In this document: piece by piece, positions 13,055 to 23,714 of the stretch | Layout: the number at the start of each line of letters is the position of its first letter | Numbering within the stretch: position 1 is the first letter of the stretch | NCBI GenBank assembly: GCA_905182985.1 | Contig: CAJJDN010000050.1 | Location: forward strand, 1-64,000 | Length of the DNA stretch: 64,000 nucleotides | Direction of reading: 5' to 3' | Origin: Paramecium sonneborni | Taxonomy: Eukaryota > Ciliophora > Oligohymenophorea > Peniculida > Parameciidae | Position numbers and translations under genes: made by a program | The notes under the pieces: generated by a model | The model's input: only the letters and a program-made list of their open reading frames with translations | The model's database searches: none | Told to the model about the DNA's origin: nothing

Positions 13055-13127
13055 ATTATGGTTGATAAATATATAGATATATATAAATAATCAAATATAT
13101 TTATAAACATCTATTATAATTAAATAT

Positions 13128-13164
13128 GAAAGTCTTATAAAAAATGAGTATAAATAAGACTTTC
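13128..13164. other. perfect 11-bp inverted repeat
   Basis: GAAAGTCTTAT at 13128-13138 is matched by ATAAGACTTTC at 13154-13164 with a 15-nt AT-rich loop, followed by a short A run. It lies 74 nt after the RPB2 stop and 27 nt before the larger RNA candidate. It could be part of the RPB2 3' UTR, a transcription-end structure or part of the RNA unit next door. Confidence 0.5.
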
Positions 13165-13190
13165 AAAAAGTGTTAAATTGTTTATATTGT

Positions 13191-13319
13191 ATTAAAATTC
13201 CAACAATCATTTTCACTAAGCACGCCTTCCTCCTAACTTAATAGGCAGTCGTATTAAAAAAGCTATTAACTTTTTTCACAGTTATGCCTATAGTGTATGA
13301 TTATTGGAATTGTTTTAAT
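13191..13319. ncRNA. candidate structured RNA between convergent RPB2 and RACK1
   Basis: About 129 nt can fold into one long nested hairpin. Outer stem: ATTAAAATTCCAACAATCAT (13191-13210) against ATGATTATTGGAATTGTTTT (13298-13317), with one mismatch and a 2-nt bulge. Next CACTA (13214-13218) pairs with TAGTG (13291-13295). Then TAGGCA (about 13242-13247) pairs with TGCCTA (13285-13290), and AAAAAAG/CTTTTTT closes an inner hairpin around 13255-13276. The interior (GCACGCCTTCCTCC, GGCAGTCG) is far more GC-rich than the flanks. Neither strand has a credible ORF. Strand and class are unknown; no snRNA, SRP, RNase P or tRNA signature was recognised. A 3'-end element shared by the two convergent genes is the main alternative. 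Confidence 0.45.
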
Positions 13320-13332
13320 GTACATAATTATC

Positions 13333-14388
13333 TCAATTTTTGGTTGAAACTTCCCAAACTAAGATTGATCCATCAGTGAATCCTCCATAGAGTTTAGCAC
13401 CATTGGCATCAAGGGCAACAGAAACGGCTCCATGCTTTTGAATCTTCTTCACTCCTCCAGCAACGGCAGCTAATAGATTATATTATAATTAATACTTTCA
13501 GTGTGGTGATCTAATGTAACAATTGGTGTTTTGGTTTCTGCTTTTTCTTCTTATGAAATTTACCAAACCTTAATTCCATTTTCTGTAGCAGCAACAATCC
13601 AATTTTATTATGGATGGAAAGCAAGCTAATAATTAAATAAATATCTTTACTTAATTAATGATACCTCCTGCATCATATTCAAATGCTGGTTTCTTCAAAT
13701 CTGTAATATTCCAAATGTACAATTTTTTATCTTTACCTCCTGTAGCAATATATTCACCAGATGGATTGATAGCAACACTATTAATTTAAGAATCATGAGC
13801 CTTGAATTAGAATCTTATAGTGAAATTTTAATTCCAAACTTTGAGCCAACCATCCCAACCAACTGTAACAAAGTATGGTTAGATATTTTTAATGATTGGT
13901 GAATATCTTACACAACTAATCCAATCAGCATGGAAATGGTTTTATTAGGTAAGTTTTTCTTCAGCTTTAACATTGTACAATTTGAATTTTCTTTCAGCTC
14001 CACCACAAAGAATTTATCTGTTATCTGGACTCATAGCACATGTGAAGATTTCCTTTTTATTTCCAACAAATCTATTTGTACAAGTTCCATTGACCAAATC
14101 CCAGAATCTCAATTCCTTATCCCATGAGGCTGATAACAAATATTTGTTATCATTTGATAAAACCAAATCGCTAACAAAGTGAGAATGTCCTTTCAATTAT
14201 TTTCTTGGTTAACCAGCCAATTCACCATCTGGTTGTTTGAATAATTTCCAAACAAGAACTGATTTATCTCTTGAACCTGAAATTACTAAATCAGCCAAAG
14301 TTGGGTCTTAATTAGTGATTATTGTGGTAACCCAATCAGCATGACCTCTCAAGAAACCGAGCTATTTGAATTCGACCTAATTTGCCAT
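13333..14388 (-). CDS. RACK1: RACK1-type WD40 ribosomal scaffold protein
   Basis: A 334-residue seven-bladed WD40 protein after removing introns 13470-13495 (26 nt) and 13626-13650 (25 nt). RACK1 sits on the 40S subunit head and scaffolds kinases and translation control. The N-terminus ([20 protein letters not shown] then TTIITN) and the second blade ([20 protein letters not shown] followed by [12 protein letters not shown]) are typical RACK1 sequence, as is the ending [11 protein letters not shown]. Length is close to the family norm of about 317. The start at 14388 is the ATG directly before the conserved first blade. It is convergent with RPB2 and only 100 nt upstream of the end of the next gene. 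Confidence 0.93.
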
Positions 14389-14488
14389 TTTTCTCTATAT
14401 TTAATAAAAAAGATTTAATTTTCATTTCAAATTTACATACATTTATATATATATTTAATATATTAATATATTTCAATATAATTTTCTT

Positions 14489-16935
14489 TCATTTCTTTCT
14501 AATTTAACTTCTATTCAAATCACTAGCCATACTTTCTTCTAATTTCTTTAATTTATTTTTTTTCTCCTTATCTTCTAATCTCTTTTATTTCTCTTCTAAA
14601 TATTATCTATTCTCTTCAGCAGTCAATTTTCTTCCTATTTCATATCCAAAGTAACTCATAGCTAATTCCTTCTCATTTCTTTATGAATAACCACTAAATA
14701 AAGTAAATAGAACAGAAACATTATCAATTTTTAGATCTCTTTTATCTGGATCATCATCCTTTTTCTCAGTTCCATCCCCATCCTTTTTATCTTATTATTC
14801 ATCACTTTTCTCTTTTGGCTTCTCCTCATCCTATTTTTCACTTAAATATATTTCAAAATTACTTACATCACTTCTTTACCAACTTTAAACTACTATCCTT
14901 ATTTAGTGTTAAATTAGATAAACGATATAAAATTATTATCTCTTCGTATTATCATTTATTTTATTTTATCATTCTCTTTCAAATCTAATTCATCTCTCTT
15001 AATATCTTTATTCTTTTCTAATAATTCTTAATTGATCTATATTAATAATTATTTATATTTTACATTCCAAGTTCCGCTTATTATAGAACCATCCTCCTTT
15101 CTATATTCAGTCCATAATAAGTAAATTAAACCTTCAGTTGGATTATGATAGATTGTTATTTTCTTTATTCTATGATTTATTGAAAACTATCCTAAAATGT
15201 GAACATCATCACATTAAATTGTTTATTCATTCGGTTCATATCCAAACCAATCTCTCTTTGATCCTCTATGTTTTGTTCTGCATACTGTCTCAATAATACT
15301 CAAAGCTTTAACTTCTACTTTATCTTTTTCATCTTTTTCATCCTGTTTCTACTATTTACGCTTTCTCTTCTCTTCTAAATATTCATAAGAAAGTTTAAAT
15401 GGTTCTTTCAAAAATTATTTTTCTTTTGGCAATTTTAAATACTTATCTGTAAATTGTTTAAGTTGCTCTTTCTTCTCTTATATTAATTTTTCTTTTGTTG
15501 TAACATCTTTTTATTACTTGGCTCTCAAAGGTGATAATTAAGATCTTTGATTACTCTTTTATTTTTCTAATTTTTCTTTCTCTTTCTATTCTTATTCCAT
15601 TCTCTTCTTTTCTTTCAACATTTCTAGTTTTTCTCTCTCTTCAACTTCTTTTGTTTCTGCCATTTCTCTTTCCCTTTCTCTTTCCTTTATAGCATTCTAT
15701 ATATTCACTTTTTCTAACTTTAAATTATTTATCTAACTCTCTAATTAATCCTTTTCCTAATCATTCTTCTTTTACTTCTTCTTCTTTTAATTTTCTAAAT
15801 CTATTTTTAATTAAAATAATTTAATGAAATTCTATTCATCTGCTTTGAGACTGCTCACATCCTTTTTTTCTTTTATGTAATCACTAATTCTTTAATATTT
15901 TTTAGATTTGTCTTATTCTTCTTCTTTTTCCTTTTCCTTTTCTTTTTCCTTTTCTTTTTGTTTCTGTTCTTTAGATTTTTCTTTTAATAAATCTAGAAAT
16001 TTTTTATCTTTTTCTTTTTCTAACTATGTTTCCTTCTATTCCCATTTCTCTTAAACCTTTTTATAAAGGTCTTCTAAATCCTTTACTTTATCATCTTTTT
16101 CTAGATTTTCAATCTTATCTTTATAGAATCCTATGCGTTCATCAATCTCTGATAAATCTTTTAAGAATTGTTTTTTTTTCTCATTAATTTTGTTTTCTTT
16201 TTCTCTAAGCAGACTTAATTCTTTATTCAATTAATTAATCTAGGCTGCTTCATCCAAACCTTTCTCTATTTTCTCAAGTTTTTTCTAATTTGCTTAGCTT
16301 TACCTAGTTAGTATAATATTGTCTTTTTTATTCTCTTTTAATAATTTTTTTTTTTCTTCTAATTTTATTTGTAAAGTTTCAATATTTTTTGTAATTTCAA
16401 TGTTTTAATTTTCTTTTTTTGCTACTTCTTTTTCTTTAGCTAAGACTTCATTTATCTTAGAAGAACTTTTAAGTTCATATTCAAGTTCGTTTAGTCTTTC
16501 TCTTATTTATTCCTCAGTCATTTAAGCTATATTGATTTCTAAATTATTATTTTTTATCATTTTCAACAAATTTTTCTCTCTTTCTTCTTATTCTTTTTTG
16601 TATTACTTTCCTTTTTCATCAACCATTTATCTTAAACTTGTTACTTACTCTTTTAAAGTATTGTATTATTAATATAATTTTTTTGAGATTTCATTTGCTA
16701 TTGAATGTACTATTAAGTAATACCTTAATTAATTTCATTCAAAGTAGTTTCAATCTATTATGCTATAGTTTATTTTGGTATCTCAACTTTCATTGTTTCA
16801 TATTAACCTGTTTTCTCATTTAATTTTTTCACAATTCCTGATGTTCAATAATATATTATACATACCTTTAGTAACATTATCTGACGTTATAATTTTACGA
16901 CCCGTCCATTATGATTGTTTTAATTAATCAGCCAT
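14489..16935 (-). CDS. coiled-coil protein with C-terminal beta-rich domain, unknown
   Basis: A 788-residue protein after removing introns 16838-16865 (ends CAG), 16698-16723 and 14841-14866 (ends AAG; needed to keep frame). Residues about 60-480 are almost continuous charged coiled coil, including a run of alternating Lys-Glu around plus positions 15920-15965. A compact, probably beta-rich segment follows (RTKHRGSKRDWFGYEPNEQ ... GSIISGTWNVKYK), then an acidic Lys/Glu/Asp segment and a final conserved-looking stretch (LFTLFSGYSQRNEKELAMSY then FGYEIGRKL). No membrane segment or signal peptide. The composition suggests a cytoskeletal or ciliary structural protein, but no family was recognised. 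Confidence 0.8.
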
Positions 16936-17055
16936 GAAACTGAAATAAATATATAATATAATTAATATTTAATATTTGAGAATTCGTGATATGAATTATA
17001 TATTTATATAGAAAATATAAGTAATTAAATATCTAAATTTGATCATTTAAATAAT

Positions 17056-17696
17056 ATGAAGCTTACTAAAAATGATCCCTAAATGCAATAAGTAATTTTT
17101 AACTTGAAAATATAGGAATAAAAGATGCTATATAATAAGAAATATGCATTTTTTACATTATAAAACGATAAGTATGTGTAAATTGTGTGTGAATTACCTA
17201 ACATTTTTACTGTAGAAGATGCTATCACATTTACTCTACGTCAATTCTAATAAGAATTAGGTAATTTAATTAACAATAATCACTTAGGAGAGAACTTCAA
17301 AGTGAAAAAAGGAAATGAATATGTATTAAAAATTTCAAAAAAATCTGGGTAGCCTAAAGATGATTTACCATGTATTAGCAAAATATTATTGCCTATTAGG
17401 TTTAGATAATGAATAAATCTTATATGAAACAGGAAGTTAAACTTTCACTCTAGTATGTAAAAATAATCTGTAAAATTCCTAAAATTAATAATAACCTTAA
17501 ACTTCAGTGACTACTACTATGTGTTCATAATAAGAACAATAAGACATGTCAATTAAGTCAAGAGTATCATATACTAATGGATTAAATAAAGGAAAAGTAA
17601 TTTCATTATTCTTATTTTTCTTAATAGAAACCTATTAAAGAAAGTGATAAGAAGGAAAAGAGTGGTGGATTTTGTTTTTTCAATAAATGCTTTTGA
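17056..17696 (+). CDS. small protein of unknown function with Cys-rich C-terminus
   Basis: About 193 residues after removing introns 17372-17399 (28 nt) and 17597-17627 (31 nt); both are GTA...TAG and the joined frame is open. The N-terminal half has alternating hydrophobic strands (FFTLQNDKYVQIVCELPNIF then TVEDAITFTLRQFQQEL), possibly a ubiquitin-like or RA-type fold, followed by a Gln/Ser-rich linker. It ends GGFCFFNKCF, where two cysteines near the terminus could be lipidated, though this is not a canonical CAAX box. Function not recognised. Confidence 0.7.
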
Positions 17697-17868
17697 TAAT
17701 TATAGAAATTATTAACTAATTACTATAATAATTATATATACTATATTAAAAATAAAAATTGTGTTATAATAAAATAAAATTGTAATTTTTGTGATATAAA
17801 TCTTATGAAGCCTTCAAAATCTTATTATTAATATTTTTTTTAATTGTGATAATTTAAGTCATAATAAA

Positions 17869-18974
17869 ATGATCCAAAGGTTAATGTCTTATGGTAGAAT
17901 GTCTAATGCAGGCTAATAAGGTATTAACAATCTTAGTGATTATTTTAGTACTCTCAAAATCACTGAATAAAACATCTAGAAGCTATTTTAGTTCAGCACC
18001 TTAACAAGGATCTTCAAACACTGAGCTTGTGAAAATATTTGTTGCATTTTTTGGAATAGTTGGTTTAGGTACTGGTGGATATGTAGCTTATTAAAATTCT
18101 TAACAAAAATAAAAGTCTGAGGCTAAAGCAAAACCAACTCATATTTCAAATTAAACTATTGACAATTTAAGATAGAAATCAATTGAAAATGAAGAGTAAA
18201 AAAAGGAAGAAATCATAACCATGTTTTCAGATGTTAATGATAGAATGTTAAGATATAGAGGAGATCCAACAAGTGAAAAGATGCTTGTATTTAATTACAA
18301 CTATTCTATTTATAGGCAGATTATACTATTTATGGAGACTTAAAATGGTTTGAAGTTGACCCTGAAGAATGGGAAAAACCAGAAGAAGAAATGATTATGA
18401 AGGATGAAAATGATATTGTTAAACATCCAATTAAAAAAGCATTGATAAATGAAAGAATAACTCATGCTTTTGAAGCTGAAAAGTATCCTAATTTTTATTA
18501 TTCAAGAATATTGTAAAGTGTTTTTGTAAATGTTAATGATGTAATATCAGAAATTGAAAAGACTGGAACATACACTCCACCAGGCATCTTCTTTAGATTT
18601 TATGGTTATGTGTATTTCCAAATTAGAAGAAAACCAATTAATGTTGAAAATTTGGTCAAAGCCTAAAAATACATTTCGGTATACATTTTATCATTATATT
18701 AGCTATTTGATTTATTCTTCTAATACTAAACACCTGTCTTATATTATCATAATTAATATCTTGAAATTCCTTTAAAACCTGCTATTTTTGATGTAAATTA
18801 TTATAATTACGATTTAAGAACATTGATTGGTTACCAAATGCTTATATTAATTCAAAACAATAAGCTAAAATCTACCTTAATGGTAAACCTAAACACGTTT
18901 TTGCTATGAGAATCAAATAAGGAACTGTTGATGAATCTACTTAAAGATTTGCATGGACAAACCATTACAAATGA
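17869..18974 (+). CDS. predicted mitochondrial inner-membrane protein, unknown
   Basis: About 332 residues after removing introns 17921-17948, 18287-18315, 18679-18702 and 18793-18818. The N-terminus is rich in Arg/Ser without acids (LSKSLNKTSRSYFSSAP), like a mitochondrial presequence, and is followed by one hydrophobic helix (IFVAFFGIVGLGTGGYVAY). The rest is soluble (LADYTIYGDLKWFEVDPEEW ... WLPNAYINSKQQAKIYLNGK). The last intron ends in AAG; if it is rejected, the frame closes early at 18907-18909 and the conserved-looking tail to 18974 is lost, which would imply a one-base deletion near 18820 instead. Topology suggests a ciliate-specific inner-membrane component. No family recognised. 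Confidence 0.7.
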
Positions 18975-19019
18975 AAATTTATATACAATAAATTTAAGCA
19001 TCATTAAAAATGATATTAA

Positions 19020-19752
19020 TCATAATTTTGGAACATGAATTTATTGTTACCAAATATCTTTCTCTTTATTAAAAAATTATTTTAGTAATTAAATTTATTA
19101 TCTATTTAGAAATGGAATCTTGTGCCCTTAATCATGAATAATAACTAATGGATTTAAAAATTGTGAAGATAATCCTAAAGATCTATAAATATTTATCTAT
19201 TTATACCTATCATATAAAAAGTCATTAATTCCAATTAAATGAATTGAAGGCATTTTGCAAAAAAATAGTCGTCTCTCTGATAAAGTCATCATAGATCCAG
19301 ATGAAAAAATAAAGCATTGTAATTCATAACCCAAATCAACTTTTTTTTCTACTAATAATGTAGCCAATCTAACAGCCACAGCTGAGCCTTAAGAAAATCC
19401 TAGTACTCCATAAAAAGGACCTTATTCTTTTAATACTTTTATTACGTAATCTATTGATTCCTAAAATACTAATGTTATTATAAAATCATAAAATACTTGC
19501 ATCAATATTATTGTTATCTAACTTAAGAAAGTTACCCCAAGTATATAATGGTTTATTTTCAATCATTTTTGCAAAATTTGGTGGAATTACAACTTATGAA
19601 ACATGTACATTTCTTGATATTGGAATTGGTCCATCTAAAGTCACAAATTCTAAATCATTAAATTCTTTTGAAAATTATCTTAATTAATAAGTATGAAATT
19701 CTTTGTTTGCACCATTTCCATGTAAGCAAAGTATTTTCTTCTTATTTTACAT
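19020..19752 (-). CDS. FSH1-family serine hydrolase
   Basis: A 234-residue alpha/beta hydrolase after removing intron 19469-19496 (28 nt). FSH1-type enzymes are small cytosolic esterases (family includes yeast Fsh1-3 and human OVCA2). Visible features: the first strand and oxyanion segment KKKILCLHGNGANKEF, the nucleophile elbow GFSQGSA with the catalytic Ser, the acid GINDFLYD and the His in HDQGHKIPFL. All three catalytic positions are present and length is normal for the family. The start at 19752 is the ATG nearest the first conserved strand. It converges with the mitochondrial protein gene 45 nt away. The natural substrate is unknown. Confidence 0.85.
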
Positions 19753-19843
19753 TTACAATTTATAATATTTTATTAAATAAATATAGATATTTTATTAAGT
19801 ATTAAATAATCACAGTTTAGCTAATTTTGATATATAAATTGTT

Positions 19844-20199
19844 ATGACCAATCTTGAAAAGGATATTAACAACATTATTAAAGATCTTTAACTTATATAA
19901 AAGTAGGAATTTATAATGATAGATTACCAATTAAATATTTATCACTACACCAAGAAGAACTTTTATTCTAATTATATATACTTTCTAATTAAATGATTGA
20001 GAAATTTACATAATAATCTAATTATTTTTCCAAATTTTACGTTTATATAGAATATATAAAGGTTACGTACATTTGGATAATGAATTTAAGATCTTTAACC
20101 TCATTTTTATACTATCTTAATTTAATAATATAAGATATTTTAATTTATATCAATGTCCATGAAAACAAAGAACTTCTTATTCATCAAGAATAATTTTGA
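19844..20199 (+). CDS. small protein, unknown (tentative)
   Basis: An ATG at 19844 opens a frame that gives 111 residues to TGA at 20197-20199 if a 20-nt intron (GTAGGAATTTATAATGATAG) is removed; the length is divisible by three only then. The start MTNLEKDINNIIKDLQLIQK resembles an amphipathic helix. No domain was recognised, and the region is AT-rich enough that a chance frame is possible. Confidence 0.4.
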
Positions 20200-20579
20200 A
20201 ATAATCTTTATAATTATAATTTAGAATTTCATAATGTGTGCTAATATTAATATGAATCAAATTAAAGTAATCAAAATATCATAAGAATTTTAAATATTAA
20301 TTGATGATATTTTAAAGGAACAAAAATTTTTAATTTTCAATACTTTAATAAACTCTATGGTAAAAATTAGATTTTATAATTATCTTCTCATATAAAATTT
20401 ATTTATATTATTTCAAAATATTGTTCTTTTTTTTATGGAAAGAAAGCCAATAGGATAGAAATTAAGCAATCTAAGTGCACTTATTTAAAAATAATAACCA
20501 AATAAGGAGTATTATTTATAGAATTACAATTAGATAATAAGATGAATAGGATGAAAAATACACGAAAATATTCCCGAAT
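20200..20579. other. intergenic with an unassigned open run
   Basis: About 380 nt upstream of the long coiled-coil gene. A + strand frame from about 20235 to 20545 is open (MCANINMNQIKVIKISQEF ... MERKPIGQKLSNLSALIQK) but has no recognised family and no clear splice link to either neighbour. Nothing else is seen. Confidence 0.3.
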
Positions 20580-23500
20580 ATGAATCAACCTTAAAATCAA
20601 GATAATGGATCTTCTATAGATCAAGATAAATTAAAATAAGTTTAAAATATAATCTAAGATTAAAAGCAATTTTAAGAGTAAAAAATTAGACATTAAATAG
20701 TGATATATCAAAACTTTTAGACAGACTAGGTAAATTATAAGAATCCACTTCATAATAATAATCAAGGACTCCAAGTGTTTTATAATAATAACCTCCTAGT
20801 TAATATGATCAGACACCTAATTAAACACCGAATAATCGAATAGGATAAAGTGCTTCCACTTTACCAAAATAAATAACACCATAATAACTTCCTTAACCTG
20901 TATAACTATTTCAAACTAACAGTCCAATAAATGATTAAACCTACAGAAATTTGAAGGAATAAAATGTTGATTTATTAAGATAAGTAGCATAATTATAACC
21001 TTTAGTTCAAGTTGTAAATGAAGTAATTATTAATCAATAAGTTAGCTTAAAGGAGCTTTATAATAAACAAATGATAGAATAAGAGAGTAGTAAAAATAAA
21101 TTGAGTAATTCATAAAAGAAAATATGTAATTAAAATAGTAAGCCATTTTAAACGAATAAGAAAAAATCAATAATAAAAGATAATTTGATGATATCTTAGC
21201 AAATAATCAATTAGCTCATTAAAGAGATATGTAAGCAATCAAATTTTAAGCTCAAGAAAATTTAAATGGTTTAGAGTAAACATGGAAACAGTAATATGTT
21301 TTGTTGAAAACTGAATCTGAGGCTGTAATAAACAATCTTAATGCTAAATTAGCAATCTAGCAAAAAGATAATTAAAAATAACAAGATATTATCAATAATG
21401 TAGTAAATCAAAATAAAGAAATTTAGCATAGTTTATGTAATTTATTATTTATTAATATTAGAGGATAGAATTAATGATTTAAATATCTATCATTAAGCAC
21501 TTGAAGAAAAAAAGCTAGAGTATGAAAAACTTCAAAATAGTTACAATACTTCTTTAGAAAAATATGAAATCAATACTAAATAATTAATTAATTAATATTC
21601 TTAGAAGTAAAAGTAGTAAGAGTAAATTATTAATGAATTAAAATAACATAATACTATTTTGAGTTAGTAAATGGTAGAATTAGATTAAACTCATAAATAG
21701 ACTTTATAAAGCTAATAAATTTAAGTTTAACACCATATAAATGGAAAACTAGAAGAAGTTCAAAAAATAAGTATAGTTGAAAAGCAATAACTATAATAAT
21801 TTTATGAAGATTAAATGAATAAATTGAGTCAAGATGTATTATATAAAAATATCTTTATTTTAGAAAGAATCCCATCTTAGTTAACAAAAATAATCAATTC
21901 TATTTTTAGAATAAAAGATTGCCATTTTAGTTTAAGAAAATAAGACTTTGGTTGAATAAATGAATAAAATTAAGAAAAAAGCAGATAATCTAGAATAAGC
22001 TATGTTAAATTAAGAAGCTGCATATTAAAATCTAACTAAAGATTCTCAATACAAAACTTTATCACTAACAAAGCAAATTTAAGAATTAAATTCAATGATA
22101 GGAAATTCAAATCAAAATAATTTTTAAAACTTTACTCGAAAATCAGATACTTTTGATTCAAGTGAAAGAATTTAATAATTAGAATAATAGTTATCTTATA
22201 AAAAAGAAGAAATGGATTTACTTTTACATCATTTAGATTAAGTTTTTGAAATTAATAGAGATTTTGAAAATAAAATTAAAACATTGTAGGCTTAACTTGA
22301 ATTAATGGAAGAAAAAAATAATCGAGAATAAGATTAAGGTAATATTTTAATAAAGCAATAAAAATAATATATTGAGGAATTAAAATCTTAATTAGAAACT
22401 AGTTAAAAGCTAGATAAAAAGAAAGAATCTTAAATAAAAGAACTTTATTAAAAATTAAATGAAGAAGAATAACTACGAAAGAAATAAGGTGATCAAATAA
22501 TGATGAGTGAAAAATAATAATTTTAAGAAGTAATAAATATTGTAATTATGATAGTAAATTAAATAGCTAAAAATTAAAAATGTGGAACTTATTAATTATA
22601 TTGAAATCTTAGAATAAAATTAAAAAGAATTATAAGAGAAATATGATTAAGCTATAATAGAATAAAGTGAATAAAAACAAGTATATATTTATGTATATAT
22701 TCAATAGCGTTTTGAAGATTAAAAATAAATCATAGAGCAGTAAATTTAAATGTTATAAAAGAAAAATTTAGATGTTTAAACTTCTCAACCGTTTTATTAA
22801 AAAAGAGATTTGAAAAATAATGATTTAGAAAAATAAATGAATGATAAAGACTAATAGATCAAATTGTTAGAATAAAAATTAAAGGAAAATGAACGTAAAA
22901 TCAAAGATTTTGAAATGAAATAAAAGGAAGTAGAAGATATAGAAAATCAGAATAATTCGATGCAAAAATATTATGAAAATAAAATAAAAGAATTAGAATT
23001 GAGAATTGGAACTTATGAAGATTAAGTAAAAATTAATAATAAATAACTTTCAATTCAATAAGCAAAATTCAAAAATTTAGAATAATAATTAATTGCAGCT
23101 GAAGATGATATCTCAAGATTAAATGAAATTAAGTAAAATTTAGAGAAGTAATTGACTGCATAAATAAATAGTAATATTCCTTCTTCAAAAAGTAATGGAG
23201 GAGATCTCTAAAAATTATAAGAAATAAATTTACATTTAACTGAATAAATTGATCTAATAAAGAAAGAGAAATTATAATAGAGTTAAAAATACGAAAGTGA
23301 AATCATTTCTCTTCAAGATTAAAACTCTAATAATTTAGAGATAATTAATTAACTCAAAAAAGAGAAACAATAAATAAGTGATAATTTAAATAATAAAATA
23401 ATAAATCTCTAACAATAGCTTGATAATTTATAAAAATAGATCAGCAGTTTAAAATAAGATAAATTAGATTTAAATTAGGAATATTTAAGTTTAAATGAGC

Positions 23501-23634
23501 AAAATAAGATTTTAGCAGATTAAGTTTCTAAATTAAAAAAAGAAAAAGCTCAAATGACAATGAAATTAATGAATTCGGGAATGGCTAATTTGATTGGAAG
23601 TTAAGTTTCATAATATTCAGAAAAAAATTTATGA
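20580..23634 (+). CDS. long coiled-coil protein (about 975 aa), one probable frameshift
   Basis: Introns at 20678-20700, 21437-21461, 21836-21863, 22530-22554 and 22681-22707. A Gln/Pro-rich N-terminal 110 residues is followed by near-continuous heptad coiled coil rich in Gln, Glu, Lys and Leu up to the end (NSGMANLIGSQVSQYSEKNL). Many glutamines are TAA or TAG. The frame is broken once, in the A5 run at 21092-21096: before it the frame reads KELYNKQMIEQESSK and after it KQIEQFIKENMQLKQQ. One missing base would both restore heptads and make the spliced length a multiple of three. The composition suggests a basal-body, ciliary or cytoskeletal filament protein; no named family recognised. Confidence 0.75.
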
Positions 23635-23714
23635 GATAATTTTATATTTTGAAATAATAATTTATAATTATAAGAATACTTTAAGAGAAATTAACTAAAG
23701 TAAATCATTTAATA

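Noticed and set aside
13930..14182. Two + strand open frames inside RACK1
   Set aside because: They are antisense shadows of well-conserved WD40 coding sequence.
18554..18775. + strand frame starting MKRLEHTLHQASS
   Set aside because: It is an alternate frame of the mitochondrial membrane protein gene, whose own frame is longer, spliced and more protein-like.
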